Of a stretch of 64,000 nt of DNA, positions 1 through 8,374 are shown one piece after another. The position numbers were made by a program, and so were the translations under genes. Numbering within the stretch: position 1 is the first letter of the stretch; every line of letters starts with the position of its first letter. The notes under the pieces are model-generated. The model made no database searches, had not been told where the DNA came from, and saw nothing but the letters and a program-made list of their open reading frames with translations. This DNA is from JANQPX01 sp050633905 (GTDB taxonomy: Bacteria; Pseudomonadota; Alphaproteobacteria; Geminicoccales; Geminicoccaceae): the NCBI GenBank assembly GCA_050633905.1, contig JBOEHJ010000013.1, positions 124,001 to 188,000 on the forward strand, read 5' to 3'.

Positions 1-662
1 ACGATTTGGGCCAATCGTTCGGACGCGACGCCGATATCGGACAGCAGCTGGTTCTCATGAATTGCCAGGGCAAGGCTATCCTGCTCGGCGATCGTCCCAT
101 CAAGGCTTTTCGAACCCTGAACATAGTCGATGATTTCAAGAGAGGTATCGAGGGCAACGGGGCTGAGTTGATCTTGCAGCCTTTGTGCCTCGGTATCAAT
201 CTGCTGCCGAAGAGCGAGAAAGTTCTTTTTTGCCTCGATATTCTTGGCAAGAGCCTCGCCTTTCAGGACTTTGTGTTCTTCCAAGGCGCGCAGCACATCT
301 TTGAGATCCCTGATGATCTCCGGATCAAGATCGCCTGTTTCGAGATCATCAATCGCCTTCTGCAGCAGGTCGCCCTGCATACGGTAGCGTGCCAGAACGA
401 TGTTCAGGCGGTGATAGGTTGTGATGGTCTCCAATTCCTTGAAGCTCAGGGAAAAGCCAATAGCCACTTTCGACAACCGCTCGATGTTGACGAGCAGCGG
501 CACTGCCTCGTCGATAAGCCGCTTCTGGGCTGTATAACTTAGGGTATAGGTGACGCAGCCCACGATCAGGGCAAACAGGGTCAACATTGCCATAGCTGTA
601 AAGGCGAAACGAAGCCTTTGAATACTGGATTTGGGAGACACGCGCTTCTCATCCTTAGCCAT
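1..662 (-). CDS. Membrane-anchored sensor protein, N-terminal part (cut by window edge)
   Basis: Reading the minus strand from an ATG at 662 gives an open frame of about 220 residues with no stop before the window edge, so the gene is partial. It starts MAKDEKRVSP, has one clear membrane segment at about residues 23-43 (TAMAMLTLFALIVGCVTYTL), and then a long, mostly helical, charged stretch that looks periplasmic (for example FSLSFKELETITTYHRLN and DDLETGDLDPEI). This layout is common in histidine kinases and other transmembrane sensors, whose output domain would lie outside the window. The gene is divergent from a periplasmic binding protein, which suggests a binding-protein/sensor pair of the TorT-TorS kind. 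That pairing is inference, and the output domain is unseen. Confidence 0.6.
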   Translation of the reverse strand, partial: MAKDEKRVSPKSSIQRLRFAFTAMAMLTLFALIVGCVTYTLSYTAQKRLIDEAVPLLVNIERLSKVAIGFSLSFKELETITTYHRLNIVLARYRMQGDLLQKAIDDLETGDLDPEIIRDLKDVLRALEEHKVLKGEALAKNIEAKKNFLALRQQIDTEAQRLQDQLSPVALDTSLEIIDYVQGSKSLDGTIAEQDSLALAIHENQLLSDIGVASERLAQI

Positions 663-834
663 AAGAGCGAATAGCCTTCGTGATAGGAGCCAACTACCTC
701 GGTTATTAAAATCAAATTGCTACCATGGGTAGATTTTTGTAGGTAGACTTTCGATCTTAAGATATAGTTGATATTTACGCATCGAATCCAAATGGCCAGC
801 GACGGGTGAACTGTTGACGGGATGTCTTCCAAGG

Positions 835-2295
835 ATGAGCCGACGAGACCTGCTCATCGGTACTGTGGGATCGATCGCAAGTACGGCGCTTTATCCGGGG
901 TCGGCGGAGGCTGGTCTGCCGTTCGTGGATCTCGATCGCATGGTCGCGAGCGAGGTTGTTCGATTGGCAGCCGGTCGAAACATTGACCTTCGCCTCCTCA
1001 TTCCTGATGGGTCGCAAGGCAATGTCGAACCGGTGATCGGTGTCTTCGAAGAGATGACCGGTATCAGGGTCAATCTCATCGTCACGGCGGTCGACGACAT
1101 CAACACCAGGCTGATGCTGGATCAGATAGGTGGAAGCGAGGGCTATGATCTGGCGCTTCCGGCGACCTTCGGTATTCCGGAATTGGCCGAGGCCGGTGTG
1201 TTGGCTGATCTCGATGCATTGGCGTCACGATATGAGCCAAAAGCCCTGCGCGAGCAATCACTCTATACCGTTGGTGACCGCTATGACGGCCGGCTTTACG
1301 GCTTTCAAGCTGATGGTGACGCCTATCTGATGTTCTACAACAAGCCCTGGCTTGACGATGTGGCCAACCGACAGCGCTATGCTGACGAGTTCGGCCATGC
1401 ACTTGCCATTCCCGAAACTTGGCGGGAACTGGACCGCCAGATGGCTTTTTTCCATCAGCCTGATCAGAATCGCTTTGGCGGGGCTCTGTTTCGCACGCCC
1501 ACCTACATTGCCTGGGAGTGGTGGGTTCGATATCATGCCAAGGGTGTTTGGCCGTTTGACGACGACATGAACCCACTGATCGACAACGAAGCCGGCATTG
1601 TCGCTTTGGAACAGCTCATCGCCGCATCGCAGTCTCTTTTTCCAGGGGCATCAGCTGCAGGGTTGTTCGACAATTGGAAGGCTTATGCCAAAGGGAATAT
1701 CTTCGCCAATATTGGCTGGGGCGGCACGCAAAAATACCTAAACGGTCCGCTGTCCAGGCTCCGTGGCAAGCTCGCCTTCAGCGTCACACCTGGCGGTATC
1801 GTCGACGGTGAACCCTTGGTCACTCCCTACTTCAATTGGGGTTGGAACTATGTCGTCGTGAACAAATGCAGTGAACAGGAGATCGCCTATCTCTTTGCCC
1901 TGTTCGCGAGCAGCCCCAGGCAATCCACGCGATCCGTGAGTAATCCCGAAGGCTATTTTGATCCCCACCGCCCGGAGCACTACCAGGACGAAGACATCGC
2001 CAAGGTCTATTCCAAACCGTTCCTGGAAGCCCATGAAGTCAGCATGCGCGGCGCCATTCCTGATCTCTATCTCAACGGCCATGGCGAATATTTCGGGGCC
2101 TTGAATGAAGGGATCATGGCTGTCTATGAAGGCCGAAAGGATGCTGCTGCCGCGATGAGCGAAACTGCGAAGAGATGGACCATCATCACCCATCGTCTCG
2201 GCAGAACCAAGCAGCAGGCAAGGTGGCGAGCCCTTCGCTCTAAATATCCGGCCCATATCGCCCATCGCTTGAAGCCGCCGATCAAAGCTGGATAG
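835..2295 (+). CDS. Extracellular solute-binding protein, family 1, Tat-exported
   Basis: The product of about 486 residues begins MSRRDLLIGTVGSIAS, a short twin-arginine signal followed by a hydrophobic stretch and an AEA cleavage region. The mature part reads like an ABC-type carbohydrate-binding protein: IRVNLIVTAVDDINTRLM near the start, GYDLALPATFGIPELAEAG, and a YGFQADGDAYLMFYNKPWL hinge segment. A TTG at 814 would add seven residues; ATG 835 is preferred because it gives a compact Tat signal. No permease or ATPase lies next to it. The neighbour is a divergent membrane sensor, so it may deliver ligand to that sensor rather than to a transporter. The family is clear; ligand and partner are not. 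Confidence 0.75.
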   Translation: MSRRDLLIGTVGSIASTALYPGSAEAGLPFVDLDRMVASEVVRLAAGRNIDLRLLIPDGSQGNVEPVIGVFEEMTGIRVNLIVTAVDDINTRLMLDQIGGSEGYDLALPATFGIPELAEAGVLADLDALASRYEPKALREQSLYTVGDRYDGRLYGFQADGDAYLMFYNKPWLDDVANRQRYADEFGHALAIPETWRELDRQMAFFHQPDQNRFGGALFRTPTYIAWEWWVRYHAKGVWPFDDDMNPLIDNEAGIVALEQLIAASQSLFPGASAAGLFDNWKAYAKGNIFANIGWGGTQKYLNGPLSRLRGKLAFSVTPGGIVDGEPLVTPYFNWGWNYVVVNKCSEQEIAYLFALFASSPRQSTRSVSNPEGYFDPHRPEHYQDEDIAKVYSKPFLEAHEVSMRGAIPDLYLNGHGEYFGALNEGIMAVYEGRKDAAAAMSETAKRWTIITHRLGRTKQQARWRALRSKYPAHIAHRLKPPIKAG

Positions 2296-2559
2296 TGGTG
2301 TGAACACATCATTTGGTTTCGACTGACATCGCCAGGATCAATAGTATACAGCCAAGTTTTCGCGGTCAGTGACAGTATCATTGGGTCGAAACATGCTTGC
2401 GAATATTGTTTTTTGGACTTGGGGCAGGGAGGTTTTTTTCCGCAACCTGCTCGTAGATCGTCATTAACCAGCGAGTCCTATTTTCATGCCCACAAAGTCA
2501 GCCGCATACTCTTGTATATCTGACGATATTGGCGGGAATCAAATATTGTGGACACTCCA

Positions 2560-3687
2560 CTAGAAGGCGGTGACGGCCTTCCAGGTCTTTTCCGTCGATG
2601 AGCGCTGGATGGTCTCGACCAGATGCTGAATGTGAGCACCCTTGCCAAAATTAAAGGGTTCGGGGGCGAGGCCGGCGATTGCCTCCACATAGCCCGCGAT
2701 CTCGATGGCCTTGAGATCGTTGAAGCCGATCTGGTGCCCGGGTGCCACGCAGAACCGGCCATAGGGCGGGTGATCGGGGGCAGCTTCTATCCGCCGAAAG
2801 CCCTGGCGGCCGGCAGTATCTTCGGTTGAATAGAAATGCAGCTCGTTGAAGCGCTCCTGGCTGAAGACAAGTGCTCCCTTGCTGCCATAGACCTCGAAAT
2901 CATGCTGCATCTTCCGGCCCGTGGCGAGCCAGTTAGCCTCGATCGATCCGCTGACGCCGCCTGCAAAACGGAGGAACGCTCGGCCGATATCGTCAACTTG
3001 GACCGGTTTCCTGCCACCTTGGCCATCCGGGCGTTCCGCGATCATGGTGACGCAATCCCCCAGGACCTCAGTGATTGGCCCGAGCAGAAATTCGGCAGTG
3101 GCGAGTGCATGACTGCCGATATCAGCGAGCGCGCCACCGCCTCTTGGGTCATGGCGAAACGTGATCGGCCCTTCGGCATCAGCCATGTAATCTTCGCAAT
3201 GAAGGCCTCGATAGCCTCTAATCTCACCGAGCTCGCCGGCATCGATCATGGTCTTGGCGAGGTTCAGCATGGGATTGCAGAGATAGTTGAAACCCACCTG
3301 GGTCTTCACATCCCTGGCCTCCGCCGCATCGGCCATGTCGCGGGCATCATTCGCCAAGGGGGCCAGCGGTTTCTCGCAATAGACATGCTTGCCCGCTTCG
3401 ATCGCCGCCAGCGCCATCTCCTTGTGCAGGGCATTGGGGGCGGTGATATCGATGACATCGATCGCCGGATCGTCGATCAAACGGCGCCAATCAGCTGTGG
3501 CATGGGCAAAGCCAAATGCCGACGCCGCGTTTTCTGCCGCCTCAACGGTGATATCAGCGACTTTATGCAGCTCGATCGTCATCGGCAGATCGAAAACTTT
3601 GGGCGCCGTAGCGAAACCAAAGACATGGGCCTGGCCCATGAAGCCGGTGCCAATGAGACCGATGCGAAGAGTGGGTTTGTCAAGCAT
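2560..3687 (-). CDS. Gfo/Idh/MocA family NAD(P)-dependent oxidoreductase
   Basis: The protein of about 375 residues starts MLDKPTLRIGLIGTGFMGQA, a Rossmann dinucleotide fold with the GxGxxG-type loop. It carries the family motif GKHVYCEKPLA, whose Lys is catalytic in this family, and later ADIGSHALATAEFLLGP with the conserved His. ATG 3687 is preferred over the upstream TTG at 3696 because an AAAGG lies 8-12 bases before it. These enzymes oxidise or reduce sugars, inositols and related polyols with NAD(P). It is on the same strand as the SorC-type regulator and opposite a polyol-type ABC importer, so it probably performs an oxidation step on the imported substrate. The exact substrate cannot be read from sequence. 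Confidence 0.85.
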   Translation of the reverse strand: MLDKPTLRIGLIGTGFMGQAHVFGFATAPKVFDLPMTIELHKVADITVEAAENAASAFGFAHATADWRRLIDDPAIDVIDITAPNALHKEMALAAIEAGKHVYCEKPLAPLANDARDMADAAEARDVKTQVGFNYLCNPMLNLAKTMIDAGELGEIRGYRGLHCEDYMADAEGPITFRHDPRGGGALADIGSHALATAEFLLGPITEVLGDCVTMIAERPDGQGGRKPVQVDDIGRAFLRFAGGVSGSIEANWLATGRKMQHDFEVYGSKGALVFSQERFNELHFYSTEDTAGRQGFRRIEAAPDHPPYGRFCVAPGHQIGFNDLKAIEIAGYVEAIAGLAPEPFNFGKGAHIQHLVETIQRSSTEKTWKAVTAF

Positions 3688-3837
3688 GAAAGGCAACCTT
3701 TACGGCCGCGATCCCGTATCTTCTAGATCTGCCCTGCAGCATATCGATGTCCCCCTTTACCAAGGCATAGCATCCGCGATGACGAGGGAACAGCCGGGGT
3801 CGACGAAGCCCGTTCTGTAACCTGATCAGAGCAGAAT

Positions 3838-4794
3838 TCAGCCTGCCAGAAGCTCGTTGGCGGTGGCCTCGTCGGTGATGAGCGCGGATAGGAGACCGCC
3901 TGAGAGGGCCGCTTTGATAGGCGCGACCTTTTGCGGCCCGCAGCCAACGACGACGGTGAGCCGCTTTGGCGGCCGCTCCAGATCCAGACTGGCAATACGC
4001 TCATAGATAGGCGATTTGACGGGGAGACCGGTCGCATCGAAGGGCCAGCCCACGATCTCGCCGATAGCGCCTTGATCAAGGAGCTCGGTAACATCGGAAT
4101 CGCTTACGAAACCGTCTTGGTGCAGCGGCGATTGCCAGGCGATCTCGCCGATGCCGACGAAGCTCGCCCGCGCCTGGGATCTGAGATCGCGCAGGATGGT
4201 GAAGGATCGCAGCCTTTGCAGGACCTCACGCTCCTCGGCCGTTTCTGCAAGAACGGGCACCGGCATGGGATATCGTTGCGCGCCGATTTTGTCGGCGAGG
4301 CGCATGGCAACTTCATAGGGACTGGCATGACCATCAGCGGACATATTGCCGACCAGCGAGAGGATCTTATGCTGCGGCCGATCGATCACATCCAGCTCGT
4401 CCACAGCCGCACGCAATGTTCGCCCGGTGCCGACAGCGATGATGGTCGGTGTCTTGCTGCTAAGTAACTTATTCATGCGAAGTGCTGTTGCGACCGCCGT
4501 GCCGCTGATCGATCCCGGCGATGTATTGTCGGCTGGCATGATATCGCAAAATTCGAGCCTGTACCGATCCTGGATGCGCTTGGCGATCTCCATGCATGAC
4601 GCGATCGGATGGTCCATGCGAAAGCGGATCAGTTTTTCGCTGACCGCAAAGGAAACTAGACGCTGCACGGCCTGACGCGACAGGTCGAGCTGCTTGGCAA
4701 TGTCGTCCTGGGTTCGTCCGCTGATGAAATAGAGCCAGGCGGCTTTGGCCGCTTCATCCCGGCGCTTATCCAGCTGATCGATCGAGTCGCTCAT
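3838..4794 (-). CDS. SorC/DeoR-type sugar-binding transcriptional regulator
   Basis: The product of about 318 residues starts MSDSIDQLDKRRDEAAKAA and has an N-terminal helix-turn-helix (TQDDIAKQLDLSRQAVQRLV, about residues 28-47). The large C-terminal sugar-phosphate-isomerase-like effector domain shows IIAVGTGRTLRAAVDEL and LTVVVGCGPQKVAPIKAAL. This is the usual layout of SorC-family regulators, which sense phosphorylated sugars. ATG 4812 is an alternative start adding six residues. It is transcribed away from the ABC importer. The shared intergenic region holds several GAGCA/TGCTC half-sites that would suit a tetrameric SorC-type operator, so it likely controls both directions. Confidence 0.85.
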   Translation of the reverse strand: MSDSIDQLDKRRDEAAKAAWLYFISGRTQDDIAKQLDLSRQAVQRLVSFAVSEKLIRFRMDHPIASCMEIAKRIQDRYRLEFCDIMPADNTSPGSISGTAVATALRMNKLLSSKTPTIIAVGTGRTLRAAVDELDVIDRPQHKILSLVGNMSADGHASPYEVAMRLADKIGAQRYPMPVPVLAETAEEREVLQRLRSFTILRDLRSQARASFVGIGEIAWQSPLHQDGFVSDSDVTELLDQGAIGEIVGWPFDATGLPVKSPIYERIASLDLERPPKRLTVVVGCGPQKVAPIKAALSGGLLSALITDEATANELLAG

Positions 4795-4822
4795 CAACCT
4801 CTCTTGCTTCATTCATCCCTAG

Positions 4823-4864
4823 TGAGCATTTGATCAGACCTTCGTAATTAGCGCAATTGCTCAA
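4823..4864. promoter_or_regulatory. Putative SorC-type operator sites, regulator-proximal
   Basis: Two imperfect palindromes lie just upstream of the regulator start: TGAGCATTTGATCA at 4823-4836 and GCGCAATTGCTCAA at 4851-4864. Both share the half-site GAGCA/TGCTC with a pair near the importer start. They sit where autoregulation of the regulator would be expected. The repeated motif is seen directly; binding by the neighbouring regulator is inferred. Confidence 0.5.
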
Positions 4865-5034
4865 GATTTTGTCACGAGCAATCGATATCAACGGAATTCT
4901 TTGGGTTCAGATCAAGATAAGTGCTGTTTTGAGCCAACACGTTGAGCTGTTGATGTCAATCGGAATTTTAGCTGAAATTCGACGCAAACTACGGAAAATT
5001 CTGAATTTCATATTGACATAAGCAAGCCCGCATG

Positions 5035-5067
5035 TGAGCAATTGCTTAGTTGAAAAGCATTTGCTCA
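5035..5067. promoter_or_regulatory. Putative SorC-type operator sites, importer-proximal
   Basis: TGAGCAATTGCTTA at 5035-5048 is nearly perfectly palindromic. AGCATTTGCTCA at 5056-5067 repeats the half-sites about two helical turns later. Both lie between a possible -35 element (TTGACA at 5013-5018; no convincing -10 was found) and the GTG start at 5087, which has a strong AAGGAGG ribosome-binding site at 5071-5077. The position fits repression of the importer operon until inducer is present. Confidence 0.55.
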
Positions 5068-5086
5068 ATCAAGGAGGCACCGAACC

Positions 5087-6385
5087 GTGTCACTGAAACC
5101 TGCCCTTCTGGCTGCTGGCGCGCTCCTCGCGTCGACGGCCTTGGTTAGCGCTGATACCATCACCATCGCGACCGTTAACAATGGCGATATGATCCGTATG
5201 CAGGGTCTGACTGCCGACTTCACTGAAAAGACCGGCCACGAAGTAGAATGGGTCACGCTTGAGGAAAACGTTCTTCGCCAGCGTGTCACCCAGGATATCT
5301 CGACCAAGGGTGGTCAGTTCGATGTCATGACCATCGGAATGTATGAGACGCCGATCTGGGCTGCACAGGATTGGCTCGTCTCGCTCGACGACCTGCCGGC
5401 CGAATACGACATCGACGACATCCTTCCCGCCATGCGGGCTGGTCTTTCCCATGAAGGGTCGCTCTATGCAGCGCCTTTCTACGGCGAAAGTTCGATGGTC
5501 ATGTACCGTACGGACATGATGGAAGCCGCTGGGCTCGAGATGCCTGAGGCACCGACATGGGACTTCGTCGCAGAAGCTGCCCGTGCCATGACCGACAAAG
5601 ATAATGAGACCTATGGCATCTGCCTGCGCGGCAAGGCCGGCTGGGGCGAGAACATGGCGTTTCTCACCACCATGGCCAACTCGTTCGGTGCACGCTGGTT
5701 CGACGAAGAGTGGAATGCTCAGTTCGACAGCGATGCCTGGAACAAGACCATCAACTTCTACCTCGATCTGATGAACGACGCCGGACCTCCAGGTGCCGCC
5801 ACCAACGGCTTCAATGAGAACCTGGCGCTGTTTCAACAGGGCAAGTGCGGCATGTGGATTGACGCTACCGTCGCCGCATCCTTCGTGACCAACCCTGACG
5901 ACAGCACCGTTGCCGACAAGGTTGGTTTTGCTCTGGCTCCTGATGCCGGCCTTGGCAAGCGCGCTAACTGGCTCTGGGCTTGGGCGCTCGGCATCCCCGC
6001 CGGTACCCAGAAGGAAGAGGCCGCCAAAGCGTTCGTCAACTGGGCGACGTCAAAAGAGTACTTGGCGCTGGTCGCCGAGAACGAAGGCTGGGCGAATGTC
6101 CCTCCTGGCAGCCGGACCTCTCTCTATGAGAACCCCGAATACCAGAAGGTGCCGTTTGCAGCGATGACGCTGGAAAGCATCAATGTCGCTGATCCGACCA
6201 GTCCTTCGGTCGACCCTGTGCCTTATGTCGGCGTTCAGTTCGTGGCGATTCCTGAGTTTGCAGGTATCGGCACCCAGACGGGTCAAGAGTTCTCAGCAGC
6301 TCTTGCCGGTCAACAGACCGCCGAAGAAGCGCTTGCTAATGCGCAAGCGATTACGACGGAAGAAATGGAAGCTGCTGGGTACTAA
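5087..6385 (+). CDS. Sugar/polyol ABC transporter substrate-binding protein
   Basis: This 432-residue periplasmic binding protein has a Sec-type signal (LLAAGALLASTALVSA) and a mature start TITIATVNNGDMIRMQ. That start, with VTLEENVLRQRVTQDIS shortly after, is characteristic of the sorbitol/mannitol-binding SmoE/MtlE group within solute-binding family 1. The GTG start has AAGGAGG nine bases upstream, the strongest ribosome-binding site in the operon, which fits the high level a binding protein needs. It is the first gene of an operon with two permeases and an ATPase. A polyol such as sorbitol or mannitol is the best guess for the ligand, but no polyol dehydrogenase of the usual MtlK/SmoS type follows. 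Confidence 0.88.
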   Translation: MSLKPALLAAGALLASTALVSADTITIATVNNGDMIRMQGLTADFTEKTGHEVEWVTLEENVLRQRVTQDISTKGGQFDVMTIGMYETPIWAAQDWLVSLDDLPAEYDIDDILPAMRAGLSHEGSLYAAPFYGESSMVMYRTDMMEAAGLEMPEAPTWDFVAEAARAMTDKDNETYGICLRGKAGWGENMAFLTTMANSFGARWFDEEWNAQFDSDAWNKTINFYLDLMNDAGPPGAATNGFNENLALFQQGKCGMWIDATVAASFVTNPDDSTVADKVGFALAPDAGLGKRANWLWAWALGIPAGTQKEEAAKAFVNWATSKEYLALVAENEGWANVPPGSRTSLYENPEYQKVPFAAMTLESINVADPTSPSVDPVPYVGVQFVAIPEFAGIGTQTGQEFSAALAGQQTAEEALANAQAITTEEMEAAGY

Positions 6386-6408
6386 GACACCAAGCAGATC
6401 CGTCTACC

Positions 6409-6433
6409 GGAGGGCGGCCCGGGGTCGCCCTCC
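6409..6433 (+). promoter_or_regulatory. Intercistronic GC-rich hairpin after the binding-protein gene
   Basis: GGAGGGCG at 6409-6416 pairs perfectly with CGCCCTCC at 6426-6433 across a nine-base loop. It lies 23 bases after the binding-protein stop codon and has no T-run behind it. Hairpins at this place in importer operons usually protect the upstream mRNA or partly stop transcription, so that binding protein outnumbers permease. The structure is seen; the role is inferred. Confidence 0.55.
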
Positions 6434-6544
6434 AACGTCGGGCAACTGACGACGATCATCGGGTTCAGCCGATGACACTAAAGATTTGATGCAGGCTAAT
6501 TCGTAGGCCGAAGAGGCACCAGTCTCGGCAGGGGAGACGCGACG

Positions 6545-7411
6545 ATGGCGACCGAGCATTCGAAATCTGCCGCACGCATGATGTTGACGCCAGCCGTGGT
6601 TCTGCTTCTCGGCTGGATGCTCGTCCCGCTGATCATGACGCTCTACTTCTCGTTTAAGAAGTATTTGCCGCTGCGTGGCGGTGATCTGGGCTGGGTCGGC
6701 TTTGAGAATTACTCCAGGTTCATCACGTCATCCGCCTTTCTCGACAGCGTTGGTGCGACGCTTCTTCTCGTCGGCGGTGTTCTCGTCATCACCGTAGTGT
6801 TCGGTGTTCTTCTAGCACTCCTGCTCGATCAGCCGATGTGGGGACAAGGGATCGTCCGTATCCTGGTCATCGCCCCCTTCTTCGTGATGCCCACGGTCTC
6901 AGCCCTGGTCTGGAAAAATATGTTCATGGACCCGGTGAATGGGCTCCTTTCGCATCTCTGGGAGTTTTTTGGCGCGCAGCCGGTCGACTGGCTGTCTCAA
7001 GCACCGATGACGTCGCTCATTATGATCGTCTCTTGGCAGTGGCTGCCGTTTGCCACGCTCATCCTTCTGACCGCGGTGCAGTCGCTGGACAGTGAGCAAC
7101 TAGAAGCCTCGGAGATGGATGGCGCGCCGCTCTTGAAGCGCTTTTGGTTCATTATCATGCCCCATCTCGGGCGGGCGATCACCGTGGTGATCTTGATCCA
7201 GACGATCTTTCTTTTGTCAATCTTCGCCGAGATTTTCGTCACCACCCAGGGATCCTTCGGCACCCGCTCGCTCACCTATCTGATCTACCAGCGCGTGCTG
7301 GAAAGCCAGAATGTGGGGCTGGGCTCAGCTGGCGGCATCTATGCGGTCATCCTGGCCAACATCGTTGCGATCTTCCTGATGCGCATCGTCGGCAAGAACC
7401 TTGACGCTTGA
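6545..7411 (+). CDS. Sugar ABC transporter permease (MalF/UgpA type)
   Basis: The 288-residue integral membrane protein has six predicted membrane segments, starting with MLTPAVVLLLGWMLVPLIM. The coupling EAA-like loop reads EASEMDGAPLLKRFWFIIMP, matching the consensus EAAxxDGAxxxxxFxxixlP that contacts the ATPase. The start ATG follows AGGGGAGACGCGACG. It lies between the binding-protein gene and the second permease, 15 bases before the latter. Together they form the heterodimeric channel of a carbohydrate uptake (CUT1) importer in the inner membrane. Confidence 0.9.
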   Translation: MATEHSKSAARMMLTPAVVLLLGWMLVPLIMTLYFSFKKYLPLRGGDLGWVGFENYSRFITSSAFLDSVGATLLLVGGVLVITVVFGVLLALLLDQPMWGQGIVRILVIAPFFVMPTVSALVWKNMFMDPVNGLLSHLWEFFGAQPVDWLSQAPMTSLIMIVSWQWLPFATLILLTAVQSLDSEQLEASEMDGAPLLKRFWFIIMPHLGRAITVVILIQTIFLLSIFAEIFVTTQGSFGTRSLTYLIYQRVLESQNVGLGSAGGIYAVILANIVAIFLMRIVGKNLDA

Positions 7412-7426
7412 GGGGGGAGAAGCATC

Positions 7427-8257
7427 ATGGCACGCCAAGTCTCCAAACAGCGAAAAACCATCAATACTGTGGTCGCCTGGTCGATCGGTCTGCTGATCTT
7501 CTTCCCGATTCTCTGGACGGTGCTCACCAGCTTCAAGACCGAAGCGACAGCGATTGCCGATCCGCCAGTGTTTTTCCTGTTCGATTGGACACTGGAGAAC
7601 TACAGCGTGGTGCAGGAGCGCTCCGACTATATGCGCTACCTCTGGAACTCGGTGATCATCGCAGGCGGCTCTACACTGCTTGGCATCCTGATCGCGGTGC
7701 CAGCCGCCTGGTCGATGGCGTTCGTGCCGGGTAGTCGAACCAAGGACATTTTGCTTTGGATGCTGTCGACCAAGATGCTTCCAGCTGTCGGTGTGCTCTA
7801 TCCGATCTACCTGATTTTCATCAAACTCGGCCTGCTCGACAGCCGGATCGGCCTGGTGATCGTGCTGATGTTGATCAATCTGCCGATCATCGTCTGGATG
7901 CTCTACACTTACTTCAAGGAAATCCCGAAGGACATCCTCGAAGCTGCGCGTATGGATGGGGCATCGCTCAAATCGGAGATCCTTCACGTCCTGACACCGA
8001 TGGCGCTTCCCGGCATCGCCTCGACGATCCTCTTGAACATCATTCTCGCCTGGAATGAGGCGTTCTGGACGCTCAACCTCACTGCTGTCAAAGCCGCACC
8101 GCTTACCGCCTTCATCGCCAGCTATTCGAGCCCGGAAGGCTTGTTCTTCGCTAAGCTGTCCGCCGCCTCGACCATGGCGATCGCACCGATTTTGATCATG
8201 GGCTGGTTCAGTCAGAAACAGCTGGTGCGCGGCATGACGTTTGGCGCAGTCAAGTGA
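7427..8257 (+). CDS. Sugar ABC transporter permease (MalG/UgpE type)
   Basis: The 276-residue inner-membrane protein has six predicted segments. The EAA loop reads LEAARMDGASLKSEILHVLTP, followed by PLTAFIASYSSPEGLFFAKL, both typical of the second CUT1 permease. An AGGGGGGAGAAGC ribosome-binding region lies directly before the ATG. It pairs with the preceding permease and with the ATPase encoded about 120 bases downstream. Length and topology match the family. Confidence 0.9.
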   Translation: MARQVSKQRKTINTVVAWSIGLLIFFPILWTVLTSFKTEATAIADPPVFFLFDWTLENYSVVQERSDYMRYLWNSVIIAGGSTLLGILIAVPAAWSMAFVPGSRTKDILLWMLSTKMLPAVGVLYPIYLIFIKLGLLDSRIGLVIVLMLINLPIIVWMLYTYFKEIPKDILEAARMDGASLKSEILHVLTPMALPGIASTILLNIILAWNEAFWTLNLTAVKAAPLTAFIASYSSPEGLFFAKLSAASTMAIAPILIMGWFSQKQLVRGMTFGAVK

Positions 8258-8374
8258 TTTAGAGGCACCGTGGATTGATCAGGCAGTTGTCGCAACGACA
8301 TAATGCCGTCATACGACATATGCCGGCAAACGGCTGGCATTTTGATACGACCGACCAAAGAATGGAGAATCGAC

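Noticed and set aside
6..542. Plus-strand 178-residue reading frame
   Set aside because: It lies opposite a minus-strand sensor gene that is open to the window edge and has a membrane helix and protein-like composition; the plus frame looks like its shadow.
2296..2559. Possible regulatory region between the solute-binding protein and the oxidoreductase
   Set aside because: It has T-rich patches and a distant GTTTCGAC/GTCGAAAC inverted pair, but no convincing terminator or operator.
7325..7987. Minus-strand 220-residue frame over the permease genes
   Set aside because: It spans two clear permease genes, is very rich in His, Asp and Arg, and has no recognisable domain.
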